Source: Roseomonas sp. | GTDB taxonomy: Bacteria > Pseudomonadota > Alphaproteobacteria > Acetobacterales > Acetobacteraceae | Assembly (NCBI GenBank): GCA_020249265.1 | Contig: JADCGA010000011.1 | Location: forward strand, 228,401-292,400 | DNA: 64,000 nucleotides | Direction of reading: 5' to 3' | Shown here: piece after piece, positions 36,821-46,240 of the stretch | Layout of the letters: each line of letters starts with the position of its first letter | Position numbering within the stretch: position 1 is the first letter of the stretch | Notes under the pieces: generated by a model | What the model saw: only the letters and a program-made list of their open reading frames with translations | The model's database searches: none | Told to the model about the DNA's origin: nothing | Program-made: the position numbers and the translations under genes

Positions 36821-37351
36821 TCAGGCGGTTTTGGCCCGTTCAATCGCTTCCCGGATCAGGCGCCGCGCTTCCTCCGCACCGCCCCAGCCGATGAATTTCA
36901 CCCATTTACCAGGTTCCAGGTCTTTGTAGTGCTCAAAGAAATGCTGGATCTGCTCAATGGTGATACGCGGCAAATCCGTGTGTTCATGCACATGGACATA
37001 GCGCTGGGTGAGCTTGGGTGACGGCACGGCGATGATCTTTTCATCGCCACCGCCATCATCTTCCATCTTCATCACGCCAACAGGGCGCACATTCAAAACG
37101 GCGCCAGGCACGATGGGGCGCGTATTGGCCACCAGCACGTCAATCGGGTCGCCATCCTCGGAAAGCGTATGCGGCACAAAGCCGTAATTCCCCGGATAGC
37201 GCATGGGCGTGTGCAGGAAGCGGTCCACGAATAGCGTGCCGGCGGCCTTGTCCATCTCATACTTGATGGGCTCGCCACCAATCGGGACTTCAATGATCAC
37301 ATTCACATCATTCGGCGGGTCCTTGCCGATGGGAATGGCATCTATGCGCAT
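36821..37351 (-). CDS. ppa: Soluble inorganic pyrophosphatase
   Basis: 176 aa from ATG 37351 with GGAGAG just upstream. It is a family I cytoplasmic enzyme that hydrolyses PPi released by biosynthesis. The Mg2+ site is present: [24 protein letters not shown] with the DxDPxD signature, followed by [17 protein letters not shown] and the C-terminal helix. The longer open frame upstream is a composition effect and overlaps the M20 fragment. It sits upstream of hppA on the same strand, so this organism has both a soluble and a membrane-bound PPase side by side. Confidence 0.96.
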   Translation of the reverse strand: MRIDAIPIGKDPPNDVNVIIEVPIGGEPIKYEMDKAAGTLFVDRFLHTPMRYPGNYGFVPHTLSEDGDPIDVLVANTRPIVPGAVLNVRPVGVMKMEDDGGGDEKIIAVPSPKLTQRYVHVHEHTDLPRITIEQIQHFFEHYKDLEPGKWVKFIGWGGAEEARRLIREAIERAKTA

Positions 37352-37486
37352 GGGGTCTCTCCAGAGGCGGCGGGGCGGCCACTGCGGCAGCCCGAATGCC
37401 CTTCCGGGGCCGATATGCCCGTATGCGCCAGGATTACAAGCCGCTTCCCGCTTGCAAGCGCCCGCGCAGCCCCGCAGGGTAGCGTC

Positions 37487-37771
37487 ATGAATGCCATCGC
37501 CCGCGCCGATTTCGCCGCCGCCGCCGCCCGCGAAGCCGCCGACATGCTGGGCGGCTTGCTGCGCCAGCCCGTGGCCGTGAATATGCGCGTCGGCGGTTCC
37601 GATGCGCGCTGGTTCCGCATGGCGGGGCTGCCCACCGTGGTCTATGGCCCCACACCCCATAATATGGGCGGCGCCGATGAATGGGTTTCGGTCGCTGAAT
37701 TGGAAGCCATCGCGAAGGTGCATGCCCTGGCCGGCTTTGATTTCCTTAATGGGGAGAACGGCGCGCCATGA
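37487..37771 (+). pseudogene. C-terminal fragment of an M20 metallopeptidase
   Basis: A 94-codon frame from ATG 37487 matches only the last portion of M20 family amidohydrolases (DapE/ArgE-type): [35 protein letters not shown] and [11 protein letters not shown]. The N-terminal domain with most of the dinuclear metal ligands is absent, and the preceding DNA is the ppa promoter region. It is therefore a remnant of a larger gene lost by rearrangement. The stop overlaps the following DUF4239 start by 4 bp, so the fragment may still be translated. Confidence 0.75.
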
Positions 37772-38571
37772 TCATTCTAGCCGAAATCCTGGCCTTCAGC
37801 CTGATTGCCTTCTGGCTGCTATTGTTTGCGGTGCAATGGGTGGCCCAGGCCCTTGGCGCCTGGCTTGGCCGCCGCCATTCGGCGCGCGGTGCGGCCCCGG
37901 CAGAGGGTGTTGGCGTGGTGGTGGGCGGCATGCTCGGCCTGCTCGCCTTCGTGCTGGCATTGACGCTTTCCTTCGCCACCACACGCTTTGAAGAACGCCG
38001 CGAAGGCACGCTGATGGAAGCCAATGCGCTGGGCACCGCCTGGCTCCGCGCCAAGGCCATCGGCCATCCGCGCGGTGAGGAATTAGCCAAACTGTTTGAG
38101 GAATACACGAAGCTCCGCGCCGATTTCATCACGGCGCCGCCGGAACGCGAGATTGTGCGCGCCATCAATGACCAAACATCGGCGCTGCAAACCCGCATTT
38201 GGGAACATGTCACTGTCATTGTGCGCGAAAAGCCGGACCCCATTTCGTCTTCCCTGATGGCCGCGACCAATGAGGTGTTTGACCGTTCAACGGCTGAGCG
38301 CTTGGCCTTTGGCCAAAGCATGCCACCACAAATGGTCTGGCTGCTGATGGGCATTGCGGTGCTGAGCATTGGCGCGCTTGGTTATCAATTGGGCCTGCGC
38401 GGGCTGTCGCTGCCGATCCTTTCCTTGCTGCTGATCGGCATGTGGACATCGGTGATCGTCATCATCCTGGATTTGAGCGCGCCGCGCATCGGCAGCCTAC
38501 GTTCCAGCGCGGCGGTCTATTACTGGACGCTGGAGGGCTTTGGTCCCGGCGTGGTGCCCCCGCGAAGATAG
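37768..38571 (+). CDS. DUF4239 (bestrophin-like) membrane protein
   Basis: 267 aa. Two hydrophobic helices at the N-terminus ([40 protein letters not shown]), a soluble middle with [20 protein letters not shown] and an Arg-rich helix, and two helices near 190-230 ([40 protein letters not shown]). This is the DUF4239 pattern, a proposed bestrophin-like family of unknown transport function. Start ATG overlaps the M20 remnant stop. Confidence 0.82.
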   Translation: MIILAEILAFSLIAFWLLLFAVQWVAQALGAWLGRRHSARGAAPAEGVGVVVGGMLGLLAFVLALTLSFATTRFEERREGTLMEANALGTAWLRAKAIGHPRGEELAKLFEEYTKLRADFITAPPEREIVRAINDQTSALQTRIWEHVTVIVREKPDPISSSLMAATNEVFDRSTAERLAFGQSMPPQMVWLLMGIAVLSIGALGYQLGLRGLSLPILSLLLIGMWTSVIVIILDLSAPRIGSLRSSAAVYYWTLEGFGPGVVPPRR

Positions 38572-38619
38572 GGTGCGGCGCCTCGCCCCAGGCCAGCGCC
38601 TGTGATAGGGGGCTTCAGG

Positions 38620-40281
38620 ATGTCCAGCGCCGCCACTGAAACCCCTGCCGCCATGCCGACAAGGCGCCGCAGCCCTGCCTGGGCCTGGGGGTCCTTGCTG
38701 GTGGCTTTGGCCATGGCGACACCGATTCTGGCCGTGCTGGCAACCGCCGCCGCGCCGGGGGGCGAGGTCTGGCGGCATATCGTGGCCACCACCTTGCCCG
38801 AAATGCTGGCCAATTCCGCGCTGCTGGCCCTGCTGGTGGCGCTGATGGCGGGCAGCGCGGGGGCTATCGCGGCCTGGCTGGTGGTGGCCTGCGAATTCCG
38901 TGGGCGGCGCTTTCTGGAAGTGGCGCTGCTGCTGCCTATCGCCATGCCCGCTTACCTCTGCGGCTATGTCTATACTTGGCTGCTGGATGTATCCGGGCCG
39001 GTGCAGACCGCGCTTCGCAGCGCAACCGGGCTTTCCTTCGGGCAATATTGGTTCCCGGAAATCCGCAGCCTGCCCGGCGCAGCGCTGGTACTTTCAATGG
39101 TGCTTTACCCTTATGTGTACATGCTCTGCCGCGCCGCGTTCCTGCAGCAAAGCGTTTGTCTGATCGAGGCATCCCGCACGCTGGGCCATGGACTGGCGCG
39201 GAGTTTTCTGCATGTTGCTTTGCCGCTTGCGCGCCCTGCCTTGGCGGCCGGCATTGCGCTGGCGCTGATGGAAACGCTGGCTGATTTCGGCACGGTGCAG
39301 CATTTTGCGGTCCGTACCTTCACCACCGGCATTTATGAGGCTTGGTTCGGCATGGATAACCGCCCGGCAGCGGCGCAGCTTGCGCTGGCTTTGCTTGGCT
39401 GTGTCGGGCTGCTTCTGGCTTTGGAGCGTTTCTCGCGCGGCGGGCGGCGCTTTCACCCGACCACAACACGCCACCCGGCCTTGCGCCCCGTGCGGCTTAC
39501 CGGCTGGCGGGAAGGGGTAGTGCTGTTTGCTTGCGCGATACCGCTGCTGATCGGCTTTGTCATTCCGGCGGGTGCTTTGCTGTGGCTGATGGTGCAGGCG
39601 GGCGACCCGTTCAGCCCTGCGCGCTATCTGCCCTATGCGCGCAATTCCCTGGTGTTGTCTGGCGTGACCGCCGTGCTGGCGGTGCTATTGGCCGCCGGCA
39701 TGGCCTGGGCGGCGCGGCTATATCCTTCCCCGGCGCGGAGCATCGCCAATCGGGTAGCATCGCTCGGCTATGCGCTACCGGGTTCAGTGATTGCGGTGGG
39801 TGTGCTGGTGCCTTTTGGGCTGTTCGACAATGCGCTCGATTCCTGGCTGCGGGCGCGGTTTGGCGTTTCATCCGGACTATTATTGTCGGGCACCATGGTG
39901 GCCTTGGTGTTTGCCTATTTGGTGCGCTTTCTGGCGGTTGCCTTGTCTACGGTGGAATCGGGGCTGGCGCGGCTCAAGCCATCCTATACGGATGCGGCGC
40001 GCGTTTTGGGCCGGCGGCCCGGGCAGGCAGTGCGCGAAGTGGAGGTACCGCTGGCGCGCGGCGCGCTGCTGACCGCGGGGCTTTTGGTGTTTGTGGATAC
40101 CATGAAGGAATTGCCGGCGACGCTGATCGTGCGGCCCTTTGACCTCGATACGCTCGCGGTGCGCGTCTATAATCTGGCGTCGGACGAAAGACTGGCCGAG
40201 GCATCAACCGCCGCCGTGCTGATTGTGCTGGTGGGGCTTTTGCCTGTCGCCGCACTTACGCGGATGATGCGGCGGGAATAA
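38620..40281 (+). CDS. Fe3+-type ABC transporter permease (FbpB-like, two permease domains)
   Basis: 553 aa from ATG 38620. Two binding-protein-dependent permease domains in tandem, each ending with the ATPase-contact (EAA) loop: EASRTLGHGLARSFLHVALP and DAARVLGRRPGQAVREVEVP. About twelve transmembrane helices are expected. The LADFGTVQHFAVRTFTTGIY segment is characteristic of iron(III) permeases. The matching binding protein and ATPase are not adjacent, so the transporter is split or orphan; the gene converges directly with MmgE/PrpD without a gap. Confidence 0.87.
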   Translation: MSSAATETPAAMPTRRRSPAWAWGSLLVALAMATPILAVLATAAAPGGEVWRHIVATTLPEMLANSALLALLVALMAGSAGAIAAWLVVACEFRGRRFLEVALLLPIAMPAYLCGYVYTWLLDVSGPVQTALRSATGLSFGQYWFPEIRSLPGAALVLSMVLYPYVYMLCRAAFLQQSVCLIEASRTLGHGLARSFLHVALPLARPALAAGIALALMETLADFGTVQHFAVRTFTTGIYEAWFGMDNRPAAAQLALALLGCVGLLLALERFSRGGRRFHPTTTRHPALRPVRLTGWREGVVLFACAIPLLIGFVIPAGALLWLMVQAGDPFSPARYLPYARNSLVLSGVTAVLAVLLAAGMAWAARLYPSPARSIANRVASLGYALPGSVIAVGVLVPFGLFDNALDSWLRARFGVSSGLLLSGTMVALVFAYLVRFLAVALSTVESGLARLKPSYTDAARVLGRRPGQAVREVEVPLARGALLTAGLLVFVDTMKELPATLIVRPFDLDTLAVRVYNLASDERLAEASTAAVLIVLVGLLPVAALTRMMRRE

Positions 40282-41643
40282 TCAGTATAGCTTGAGCGCG
40301 GCGGCCGCATCAGGCGCTTCGTGAAGCGCATCTATCGCTTGCATCAGCGCATCGGCCCTGCCTTCCGGCAGAATACCCGCGAAACAGGCGCGTAGCTTCG
40401 CGATTTGCGCCGCGCGAGGCAGCGGGTTTTCTGGACTGCCCAAGGCGGCATCCACGCGCTGATCCAGTTTTGTCCCGTCGCGTAATTCAATTTCTACACG
40501 TTGCGGCACCACCGCGTTTTCATCCCCGTTGCCATCGCCGAGCAAAGCAACCCGCGCGGCCAAAGCATGCGTCGCGGGATCGCGCAGCAAAGCATCCGAA
40601 AAATCGCCAAGCCCGACACTGCCGGAAAGCAGCGTGCGCGCCACCACATAGGGCAGGCACAGCCGCGCGTAATTGCCCGTCAGGTCCGGCTTGATCGGCC
40701 TGCCGACCAGGCGCATCGCCAGCGGCGGCAGAAAAAGCCGCACGGCGCTGACATGTTCGGCGCGCACGCCATGCGCCGCGATCAGGCGTTGCACACCATC
40801 AATGGCGGGATGCGTCAGCCGGCCAGAGGGGAAGGGTTTGTGTGCAAGCCGCGTTACCTGCCAAAGGCTGACCAGCGCCGCGAGGCCGGGTGTCAGATCG
40901 TGTTCCGGCTCCGTCAGTTTCAAGAAACCAAATGGCCCGGTCAGCCATTGCGCCGGCCCCGCAGCGCCCGCCGCCGCCAAATCCGCGGCGCGCAAACCCG
41001 CCATGGCGGCGAAGCCCATTTGTACGGGTAGCGCCATGGAACCTTCGCTATGCGCCTGCATGGTGCCGGGAAGCTGACCAAGCAACAGCCCCGCGCCCGC
41101 CGATGCTGTGGCCAGATCAAACCCACGCAGCCGTGCGACCGCACCATAAGCGCCGAACATCCCCGCCGTCGCCGGGCGAAAGAACCGCATCGGCCCCCGC
41201 GCCGCAGCGCCTATGGTGCAGGCCAGATCAAGGCCCAAAATCACCGCTGCCATGAAGCGTGCGCCGGACACCAGGCGGCCTTGGCGACTTAGTCTTTCCG
41301 CCTCGGCCATTGCGGCGGAGACCGTCGGCGTCATGGCATGCACCACGGCGGCTTCGTGGATGGCGTCGAATTCCAGCGCATGGGCCTGGAAGGCATTCAT
41401 GAAGGCAGCCTGGGAAGCGGGCAGCGCTGCGCCATCACCCCAAAGCCTGGCTTCTTCGCCCACACCCCAGCCGCGCGCCGCGGCAAGCAAACCCGCTCGC
41501 GCCGAGTGCTTCATGCCGGCCACACCAACCGCCAGCCCATCGAGTAGAAACACCCGCGCAGCCGCCCGCGCTGTTTCGGGAATAGCGGCCTCAGGCGTTT
41601 CCAGTACGTGGCGGAGCAGGATGGTTTCAGCGGTGTCTGTCAT
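40282..41643 (-). CDS. MmgE/PrpD family protein (2-methylcitrate dehydratase-like)
   Basis: 453 aa from ATG 41643 (an ATG nine bases upstream is an alternative). MmgE/PrpD landmarks: AARVFLLDGLAVGVAGMKHSA, FMNAFQAHALEFDAIHEAAV with the substrate His, AVILGLDLACTIGAA, GMFGAYGAVARLRGF and PFPSGRLTHPAIDGVQRLI. The family contains 2-methylcitrate and cis-aconitate-decarboxylating relatives; no other propionate genes are here, so specificity is open. The stop abuts the permease stop on the opposite strand. Confidence 0.87.
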   Translation of the reverse strand: MTDTAETILLRHVLETPEAAIPETARAAARVFLLDGLAVGVAGMKHSARAGLLAAARGWGVGEEARLWGDGAALPASQAAFMNAFQAHALEFDAIHEAAVVHAMTPTVSAAMAEAERLSRQGRLVSGARFMAAVILGLDLACTIGAAARGPMRFFRPATAGMFGAYGAVARLRGFDLATASAGAGLLLGQLPGTMQAHSEGSMALPVQMGFAAMAGLRAADLAAAGAAGPAQWLTGPFGFLKLTEPEHDLTPGLAALVSLWQVTRLAHKPFPSGRLTHPAIDGVQRLIAAHGVRAEHVSAVRLFLPPLAMRLVGRPIKPDLTGNYARLCLPYVVARTLLSGSVGLGDFSDALLRDPATHALAARVALLGDGNGDENAVVPQRVEIELRDGTKLDQRVDAALGSPENPLPRAAQIAKLRACFAGILPEGRADALMQAIDALHEAPDAAAALKLY

Positions 41644-41735
41644 GGCGCCCATGCTGCCTGTGCGCCGCTTGGCGTCAAGCACCATGGCGCGTTTCATCGC
41701 TTCGTGCTGCCATGACCCTTAACGGAGGAACCAGC

Positions 41736-43349
41736 ATGGCCAATATCAAAGGCATCGTCGTTTGCCCACAACCACGCGCTGCGGATGTGGGGGCGGAAAT
41801 TCTGCGCCGTGGCGGAAATGCCTTTGACGCCGCGGTGGCCACCGCTTTCTGCCAAATGGTGCAGGACCCTTTCATGTGCGGCATTGGCGGCATGGGAACT
41901 TTGCAATTCCGCGATGCCAAAACCGGCCGCCAGGGCATGATTGATTTCCACGCCCGCGCTGGCGCCAAGGTGAGCGATGATATGTGGGCCGCCGATAGCA
42001 AGGGCAAGTCCGAAATCTCCGGCTATGCGCTGTTTGAGGATCACCGGGCGGAGCTTGGCTATACCGCCATCATGACGCCCGGCACGGTGGCGGGCTTTGC
42101 GCATTTTCACGCGCAATTCTGCACCATGGATTGGGCGGATTTGCTCGCCCCCGCCATCGCCATGGCGCGGGATGGCATATTGGTGACCCCCTTCTTCCGC
42201 GATTTTCTGGAACGTAAACCGCAGCCCGGCCTGCCGAGCGGCATGCAGCGTGTGACGAAAACCAAAGCCTGCGCCGCGCTTTATTTGAACCAAGCCGGGC
42301 AATTGCATGACGTCGGCGAAAAGCTGGTGCATGCTGAGATGGCCCGCACGCTGGAACGCATCGGCGCCAAGGGCGCGCAGGATTTTTACACGGGCGAGAT
42401 TGCCGAACAGATCGTCAGCGATTTCGCGCAACACGGCGCCTTCATCACCGCCGATGATCTGCGCAGTTACCGCGTGCGCGAAAGCGCGCCCGTGATTGGC
42501 ACCTATCGGGGCTATAAGATATCCTCCAACCCGCCGCCGGGATCGGGCGCGGTGCTGATTGCCATGTTGAATATCCTGGAAAACTTCGATCTCGGGTCGC
42601 TGCCCGCCGGCAGTGCCGGGCATTATGATCTGGTCGCGCGCGCTATGGCGGCAGCGCACCACGACCGGGATGAGGCGCTGGGCGATCCGGATTTCGTGCT
42701 GGTGCCAACCGAATCCCTGATGTCGAAATCCCGCGCTGCGGAATGGGCCAAGCGCATCTGGGATGGCTGGCTGCCAGGCGGGCGGATCGGAGAACCACCT
42801 TCCTGCACCACGCATCTTTCTGTTTGGGATGCAGCCGGCAATTGCGTTTCCGTCACGCATACGCTTGGCACCGGTGCCGGCGTGGTGACACCCGGGCTTG
42901 GCTTCAATTGGAACAATGCCATGAAGCTGTTTGATATGCGCCCGGGCCGCGCCAATAGCATCGCACCCGGCAAGGCGCGCACCACCGGCATGGTGCCAAC
43001 CATTGTCACTAAGGATGATGAGCCCTGGCTGATTGTTGGCGCGCCTGGCGGCAGCGTGATCATCTCTGCCGTGCTGACCACCATCATCAATGCGATTGAT
43101 TTCGGCATGTCGGCGGTGGAAGCGGTTTCCTTCCCGCGCATTCACTGTGAAGGCGGGCCGGTTTTCTGCGAAGCGCGGGTGCAAGGCGACGTGGTGGCGG
43201 CACTTAAAGCCCTGGGGCATGAGGTGCGCCATTCCCCCATTTCCTATGACCCGACCATGAGCCGCGCCCATGCCATTCTGCTGCGCGATGGCAAGCCCAC
43301 TGGCGGCGCTGATCCGCGCGGCGGTGGCGGCGTTGCGGTCGCCTGGTAG
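41736..43349 (+). CDS. Gamma-glutamyltransferase family protein
   Basis: 537 aa from ATG 41736 with GGAGGA upstream. GGT landmarks: ADVGAEILRRGGNAFDAAVA, DPFMCGIGGMGTLQF, PGTVAGFAHFHAQF, SNPPPGSGAVLIAML and the nucleophilic Thr about 358 in SCTTHLSVWD, followed by GAPGGSVIISAVLTTI. It is an Ntn-hydrolase that matures by self-cleavage before that Thr. There is no signal peptide, unlike periplasmic GGTs, so this is probably a cytoplasmic relative acting on glutathione-like or acyl-amide substrates. Confidence 0.9.
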   Translation: MANIKGIVVCPQPRAADVGAEILRRGGNAFDAAVATAFCQMVQDPFMCGIGGMGTLQFRDAKTGRQGMIDFHARAGAKVSDDMWAADSKGKSEISGYALFEDHRAELGYTAIMTPGTVAGFAHFHAQFCTMDWADLLAPAIAMARDGILVTPFFRDFLERKPQPGLPSGMQRVTKTKACAALYLNQAGQLHDVGEKLVHAEMARTLERIGAKGAQDFYTGEIAEQIVSDFAQHGAFITADDLRSYRVRESAPVIGTYRGYKISSNPPPGSGAVLIAMLNILENFDLGSLPAGSAGHYDLVARAMAAAHHDRDEALGDPDFVLVPTESLMSKSRAAEWAKRIWDGWLPGGRIGEPPSCTTHLSVWDAAGNCVSVTHTLGTGAGVVTPGLGFNWNNAMKLFDMRPGRANSIAPGKARTTGMVPTIVTKDDEPWLIVGAPGGSVIISAVLTTIINAIDFGMSAVEAVSFPRIHCEGGPVFCEARVQGDVVAALKALGHEVRHSPISYDPTMSRAHAILLRDGKPTGGADPRGGGGVAVAW

Positions 43350-43414
43350 GCGCCTTGCCCGATCACGCAACCCCCCTATAGAATCAAGCAAACCTGCGCA
43401 TGAAAGAAACGGAA

Positions 43415-44158
43415 ATGACCACGCAACGCAAAACCGCTTTGATCACCGGCGCTGGCCGCAATATTGGCCGCGCCATTGCGCTTGATCTGGCGGGCATGGG
43501 TTTCAATGTTGTCATCAATGGCTCGCGCAATCGCGACGCCTGCGAAAACGTCGCCGCCGAAGCCCGCGCCTTGGGCGTAGAGGCTTTGGTTGCCATGGCC
43601 GATGTTGGCGTGGCCGATGAATGCACACGCATCGCGCGGGATGCCATTGCCAGCTTCGGCGCGGTGGATGTGCTGGTGAATAACGCAGCCCTTCGCCCCG
43701 ATGGTCGTTTCCTGGAAATGAGCGATGCGGATTGGCGCCGCGTGATTTCGGTTGATCTCGATTCCAGCGTGTGGCTGGCGCGTGCCTGCCTGCCGGGGAT
43801 GCTTGAGCGCGGCTGGGGGCGGATTGTGAATCTGCTCGGGATGAATGCCATCCATGGCTACAATGGCCGCGCGGCGGTTTCGGTTTCCAAGCACGGGCTT
43901 TGGGGGCTGACCAAGGCTTTGGCGAAGGAATTCGGCGCCAAGGGCATCACGACCAATGCCGTCTCACCTGGCCCCATCGCCGGCGAACGCGATGATGAAG
44001 CCGCGCATCACCACATCGCCAGCATGTTGTCGCGCGTGCCGGTCGGCAGGCTTGGTCAGCCGCATGAAGTCGCCGCCGTGGTCGGTATGCTCGTCTCCGA
44101 TGGCGGTGCCTTCGTGAATGGCCAGATGATCCAGGTGAATGGCGGCGCGGAGACGTGA
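43415..44158 (+). CDS. SDR-family protein lacking the catalytic Ser and Tyr
   Basis: 247 aa from ATG 43415 (43400 is an in-frame alternative with a poorer ribosome site). The cofactor half is normal: TGAGRNIGRAIALDLAG and VLVNNAALRP. At the active site the usual Ser is Gly142 (VNLLGMN) and the usual Tyr of YxxxK is Val155 (AAVSVSKHG), while Lys159 remains. The C-terminus VAAVVGMLVSDGGAFVNGQM is typical. The protein may be a regulatory or cofactor-binding relative rather than a dehydrogenase. The catalytic Tyr codon would need at least two base changes from GTT, so a sequencing error is unlikely. Confidence 0.88.
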   Translation: MTTQRKTALITGAGRNIGRAIALDLAGMGFNVVINGSRNRDACENVAAEARALGVEALVAMADVGVADECTRIARDAIASFGAVDVLVNNAALRPDGRFLEMSDADWRRVISVDLDSSVWLARACLPGMLERGWGRIVNLLGMNAIHGYNGRAAVSVSKHGLWGLTKALAKEFGAKGITTNAVSPGPIAGERDDEAAHHHIASMLSRVPVGRLGQPHEVAAVVGMLVSDGGAFVNGQMIQVNGGAET

Positions 44159-44237
44159 TAAAATTTGGATAGGTTGCGGATCGCGCGCAATCCGCCCTCA
44201 GACACCGGCTGGCATCTGGGTCAATGAACAGCGAAGG

Positions 44238-44357
44238 TCATCGCTCCTGAAGGCCCGGCGGCGGCAGCGCCGTGCCGCGCGGGCCGAAGGCGCTTTGGTT
44301 TTCGCTTTTCTCGCAAGCGGCCAAGGCCAGCGCCAGTATCAGGATCACACGGGCCAT
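44238..44357 (-). CDS. Small lipoprotein (39 aa)
   Basis: A short frame on the minus strand from ATG 44357 to TGA 44238. The product begins MARVILILALALAACEKSEN, a short signal ending in the lipobox LAAC with the modified Cys at residue 15, followed by a hydrophilic tail (GPRGTALPPPGLQER). AAAGG is about 8 nt upstream. Alphaproteobacteria commonly encode such tiny LptM/LPAM-like lipoproteins, but sequence homology cannot be claimed from 39 residues. It is divergent from mtnP, with 91 bp between starts. Confidence 0.65.
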   Translation of the reverse strand: MARVILILALALAACEKSENQSAFGPRGTALPPPGLQER

Positions 44358-44448
44358 AAGGCGCGCCTTTCATTGTTCCGCCGCAGATTAGCATCAAAGT
44401 CGCGTCTGCGCTAAACGGCCGCACCCTGCCCCTGATGGAATGCCTGCC

Positions 44449-45339
44449 ATGACCACGACCGAACCCAGCATCCAACCCATGATCGGCCTGATCGGTGGTT
44501 CGGGGCTTTACGACATGGAAGGGCTGGAAGACCGCCGCTGGGTCAAGGTTCGCACCCCATGGGGTGATCCTTCGGATGAAATCCTGACTGGGCGGCTTTA
44601 CGGTGTGCCTTGCGCCTTTCTGCCCCGCCATGGGCGCGGCCATCCCATCCCGCCCTCCGCACTCAATTACCGCGCCAATATTGATGCGCTGAAGCGGATT
44701 GGCTGCACGGAAATCATCTCGCTTTCCGCCGTGGGATCGCTGCGGGAGGATTTGCCCCCCGGCCATTTCGTGATTGTGGACCAATTCATTGACCGAAGTT
44801 TTGCGCGCGAGAAATCCTTCTTCGGCACAGGTTGCGTCGCGCATGTTTCAGTCGCGCATCCGGTCTGCCCCAGGCTTGGCGATGCGCTGGAAGCCGCCGC
44901 GCGCAAGCTGGCGTTGCCCGTGACACGCGGCGGCACTTACCTGGTCATGGAGGGCCCACAATTCAGCACCAAGGCGGAGAGTGAGCTTTATCGCGCCTGG
45001 GGCTGTAGCGTGATTGGCATGACCAATATGCCCGAAGCGAAACTCGCCCGCGAAGCGGAGCTTTGCTACGCGACGGTTGCCATGGTGACGGATTTTGATT
45101 GCTGGCACCCTGACCATGATGCGGTGACGGTGGATCAGGTGGTGAAGGTGCTGTTTTCCAATGCCGATAAGGCGCGCGGCTTGGTGCAGCATGTGGTGCC
45201 CAGCCTTGGCGCGCCGCGTGGCCCCTGCCCCGCCGGCTGCGACCGCGCCTTGGAATATGCGCTGATCACAGCCCCCGAAAAGCGCGACCCCGATCTGCTC
45301 GCGAAGCTGGATGTCGTGGCGAAGCGCGTCTTGGGATGA
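44449..45339 (+). CDS. mtnP: S-methyl-5'-thioadenosine phosphorylase
   Basis: 296 aa (ATG 44449 chosen over 44440 for spacing from GATGGA). It splits 5'-methylthioadenosine with phosphate into adenine and methylthioribose-1-phosphate, the input to MtnA. The PNP-family pattern is present: IGLIGGSGLYDMEGLED, FLPRHGRGHPIPPSALNYRAN, SLREDLPPGHFVIVDQFIDR, TYLVMEGPQFSTKAESELYR and GMTNMPEAKLAREAELCYAT. mtnA is about 12 kb away in the window. It converges with the sulfurtransferase. Confidence 0.94.
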   Translation: MTTTEPSIQPMIGLIGGSGLYDMEGLEDRRWVKVRTPWGDPSDEILTGRLYGVPCAFLPRHGRGHPIPPSALNYRANIDALKRIGCTEIISLSAVGSLREDLPPGHFVIVDQFIDRSFAREKSFFGTGCVAHVSVAHPVCPRLGDALEAAARKLALPVTRGGTYLVMEGPQFSTKAESELYRAWGCSVIGMTNMPEAKLAREAELCYATVAMVTDFDCWHPDHDAVTVDQVVKVLFSNADKARGLVQHVVPSLGAPRGPCPAGCDRALEYALITAPEKRDPDLLAKLDVVAKRVLG

Positions 45340-45347
45340 GGCGCTGT

Positions 45348-46223
45348 TCAGCCAACCTCCATCGGCAGGCTGTCATCCTTCGCCCATTCATTCATGGAAG
45401 CATCATAAACCGCGATATTCTCATGCCCCAATTGATGCAGAAGAAAGGCATCCAAGGTCGCGGCAATGCCTCCGCCGCAGTAGATCAGCTTCTGCTTGGC
45501 CTTATCCGCGCCAATCGCCGCAAAAGCAGCGGCCACCTGATCGGGCGCCTTCAGCTTGAAGCTGCCCGCTTCAAACAATGATGCCGCCGGCAGATTGACG
45601 CTGCCCGGAATGCGCCCGGGTCTGCCATAGCGAGGGTTCTCGCCGCTATGCAGGTCAGGCGCCAGCGCATTGATGGAACAAGCGCTGGCATCACCAATCG
45701 CCGCCAGCATTTCATCGCGCCCCACAAAAAGCCCAGGGCGCGGGCGGGCTTTCAGCGTGGCGGGCGGGTGGCTTGCCTCATCCGTTGAAAGCGGGCGGCC
45801 TTCCGCTACCCAGGTATCAATGCCGCCATCCAGAATGGCCACATCATCAAAGCCAATGGCGCGCATCATCCACCAAACCCGCGTCGCCCATTGCGGAGTC
45901 TTGCGGGAATACAGCACCACGCGCGTGCCATCCCCAATGCCGCGTGCTGCCAAGCGCGCCGCCAAATCATCCGGCGCTGGCATGGTGAAGTTGAAGCGGC
46001 CCGCGTGGTCCGAAAGTTCCCCCTGCACATCCAGAAACGCCGCGCCCGGAATATGCCCGGCATCATGATCTTCCCGCCCGCTTTTGATGCTGTAAGGCCG
46101 GCCCGTGCCGGTTTCATATAAAAGATAGGTGCTGCAATCGAAGATGCGGAGCTTTGGATCGCCCAGATTGGCCGCGAGCCATTCGGTGCTGACAATCGCT
46201 TCGGGATGGGCATAGGCGGCCAT
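45348..46223 (-). CDS. 3-Mercaptopyruvate/thiosulfate sulfurtransferase (two rhodanese domains)
   Basis: 291 aa from ATG 46223, the start that follows AGGAGG. Two rhodanese domains: residues 1-145 (no active Cys; VVLYSRKTPQWATRVWWMMR) and 165-291 with catalytic Cys249 in LIYCGGGIAATLDAFLL. E. coli SseA has CGSGVTA in that loop, so the Ser is replaced by Gly here; the choice between mercaptopyruvate and thiosulfate as donor is therefore open. It is cytoplasmic. It lies 17 bp after the methyltransferase on the same strand. Confidence 0.9.
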   Translation of the reverse strand: MAAYAHPEAIVSTEWLAANLGDPKLRIFDCSTYLLYETGTGRPYSIKSGREDHDAGHIPGAAFLDVQGELSDHAGRFNFTMPAPDDLAARLAARGIGDGTRVVLYSRKTPQWATRVWWMMRAIGFDDVAILDGGIDTWVAEGRPLSTDEASHPPATLKARPRPGLFVGRDEMLAAIGDASACSINALAPDLHSGENPRYGRPGRIPGSVNLPAASLFEAGSFKLKAPDQVAAAFAAIGADKAKQKLIYCGGGIAATLDAFLLHQLGHENIAVYDASMNEWAKDDSLPMEVG

Positions 46224-46240
46224 GGGTTCCTCCTGTTTTT

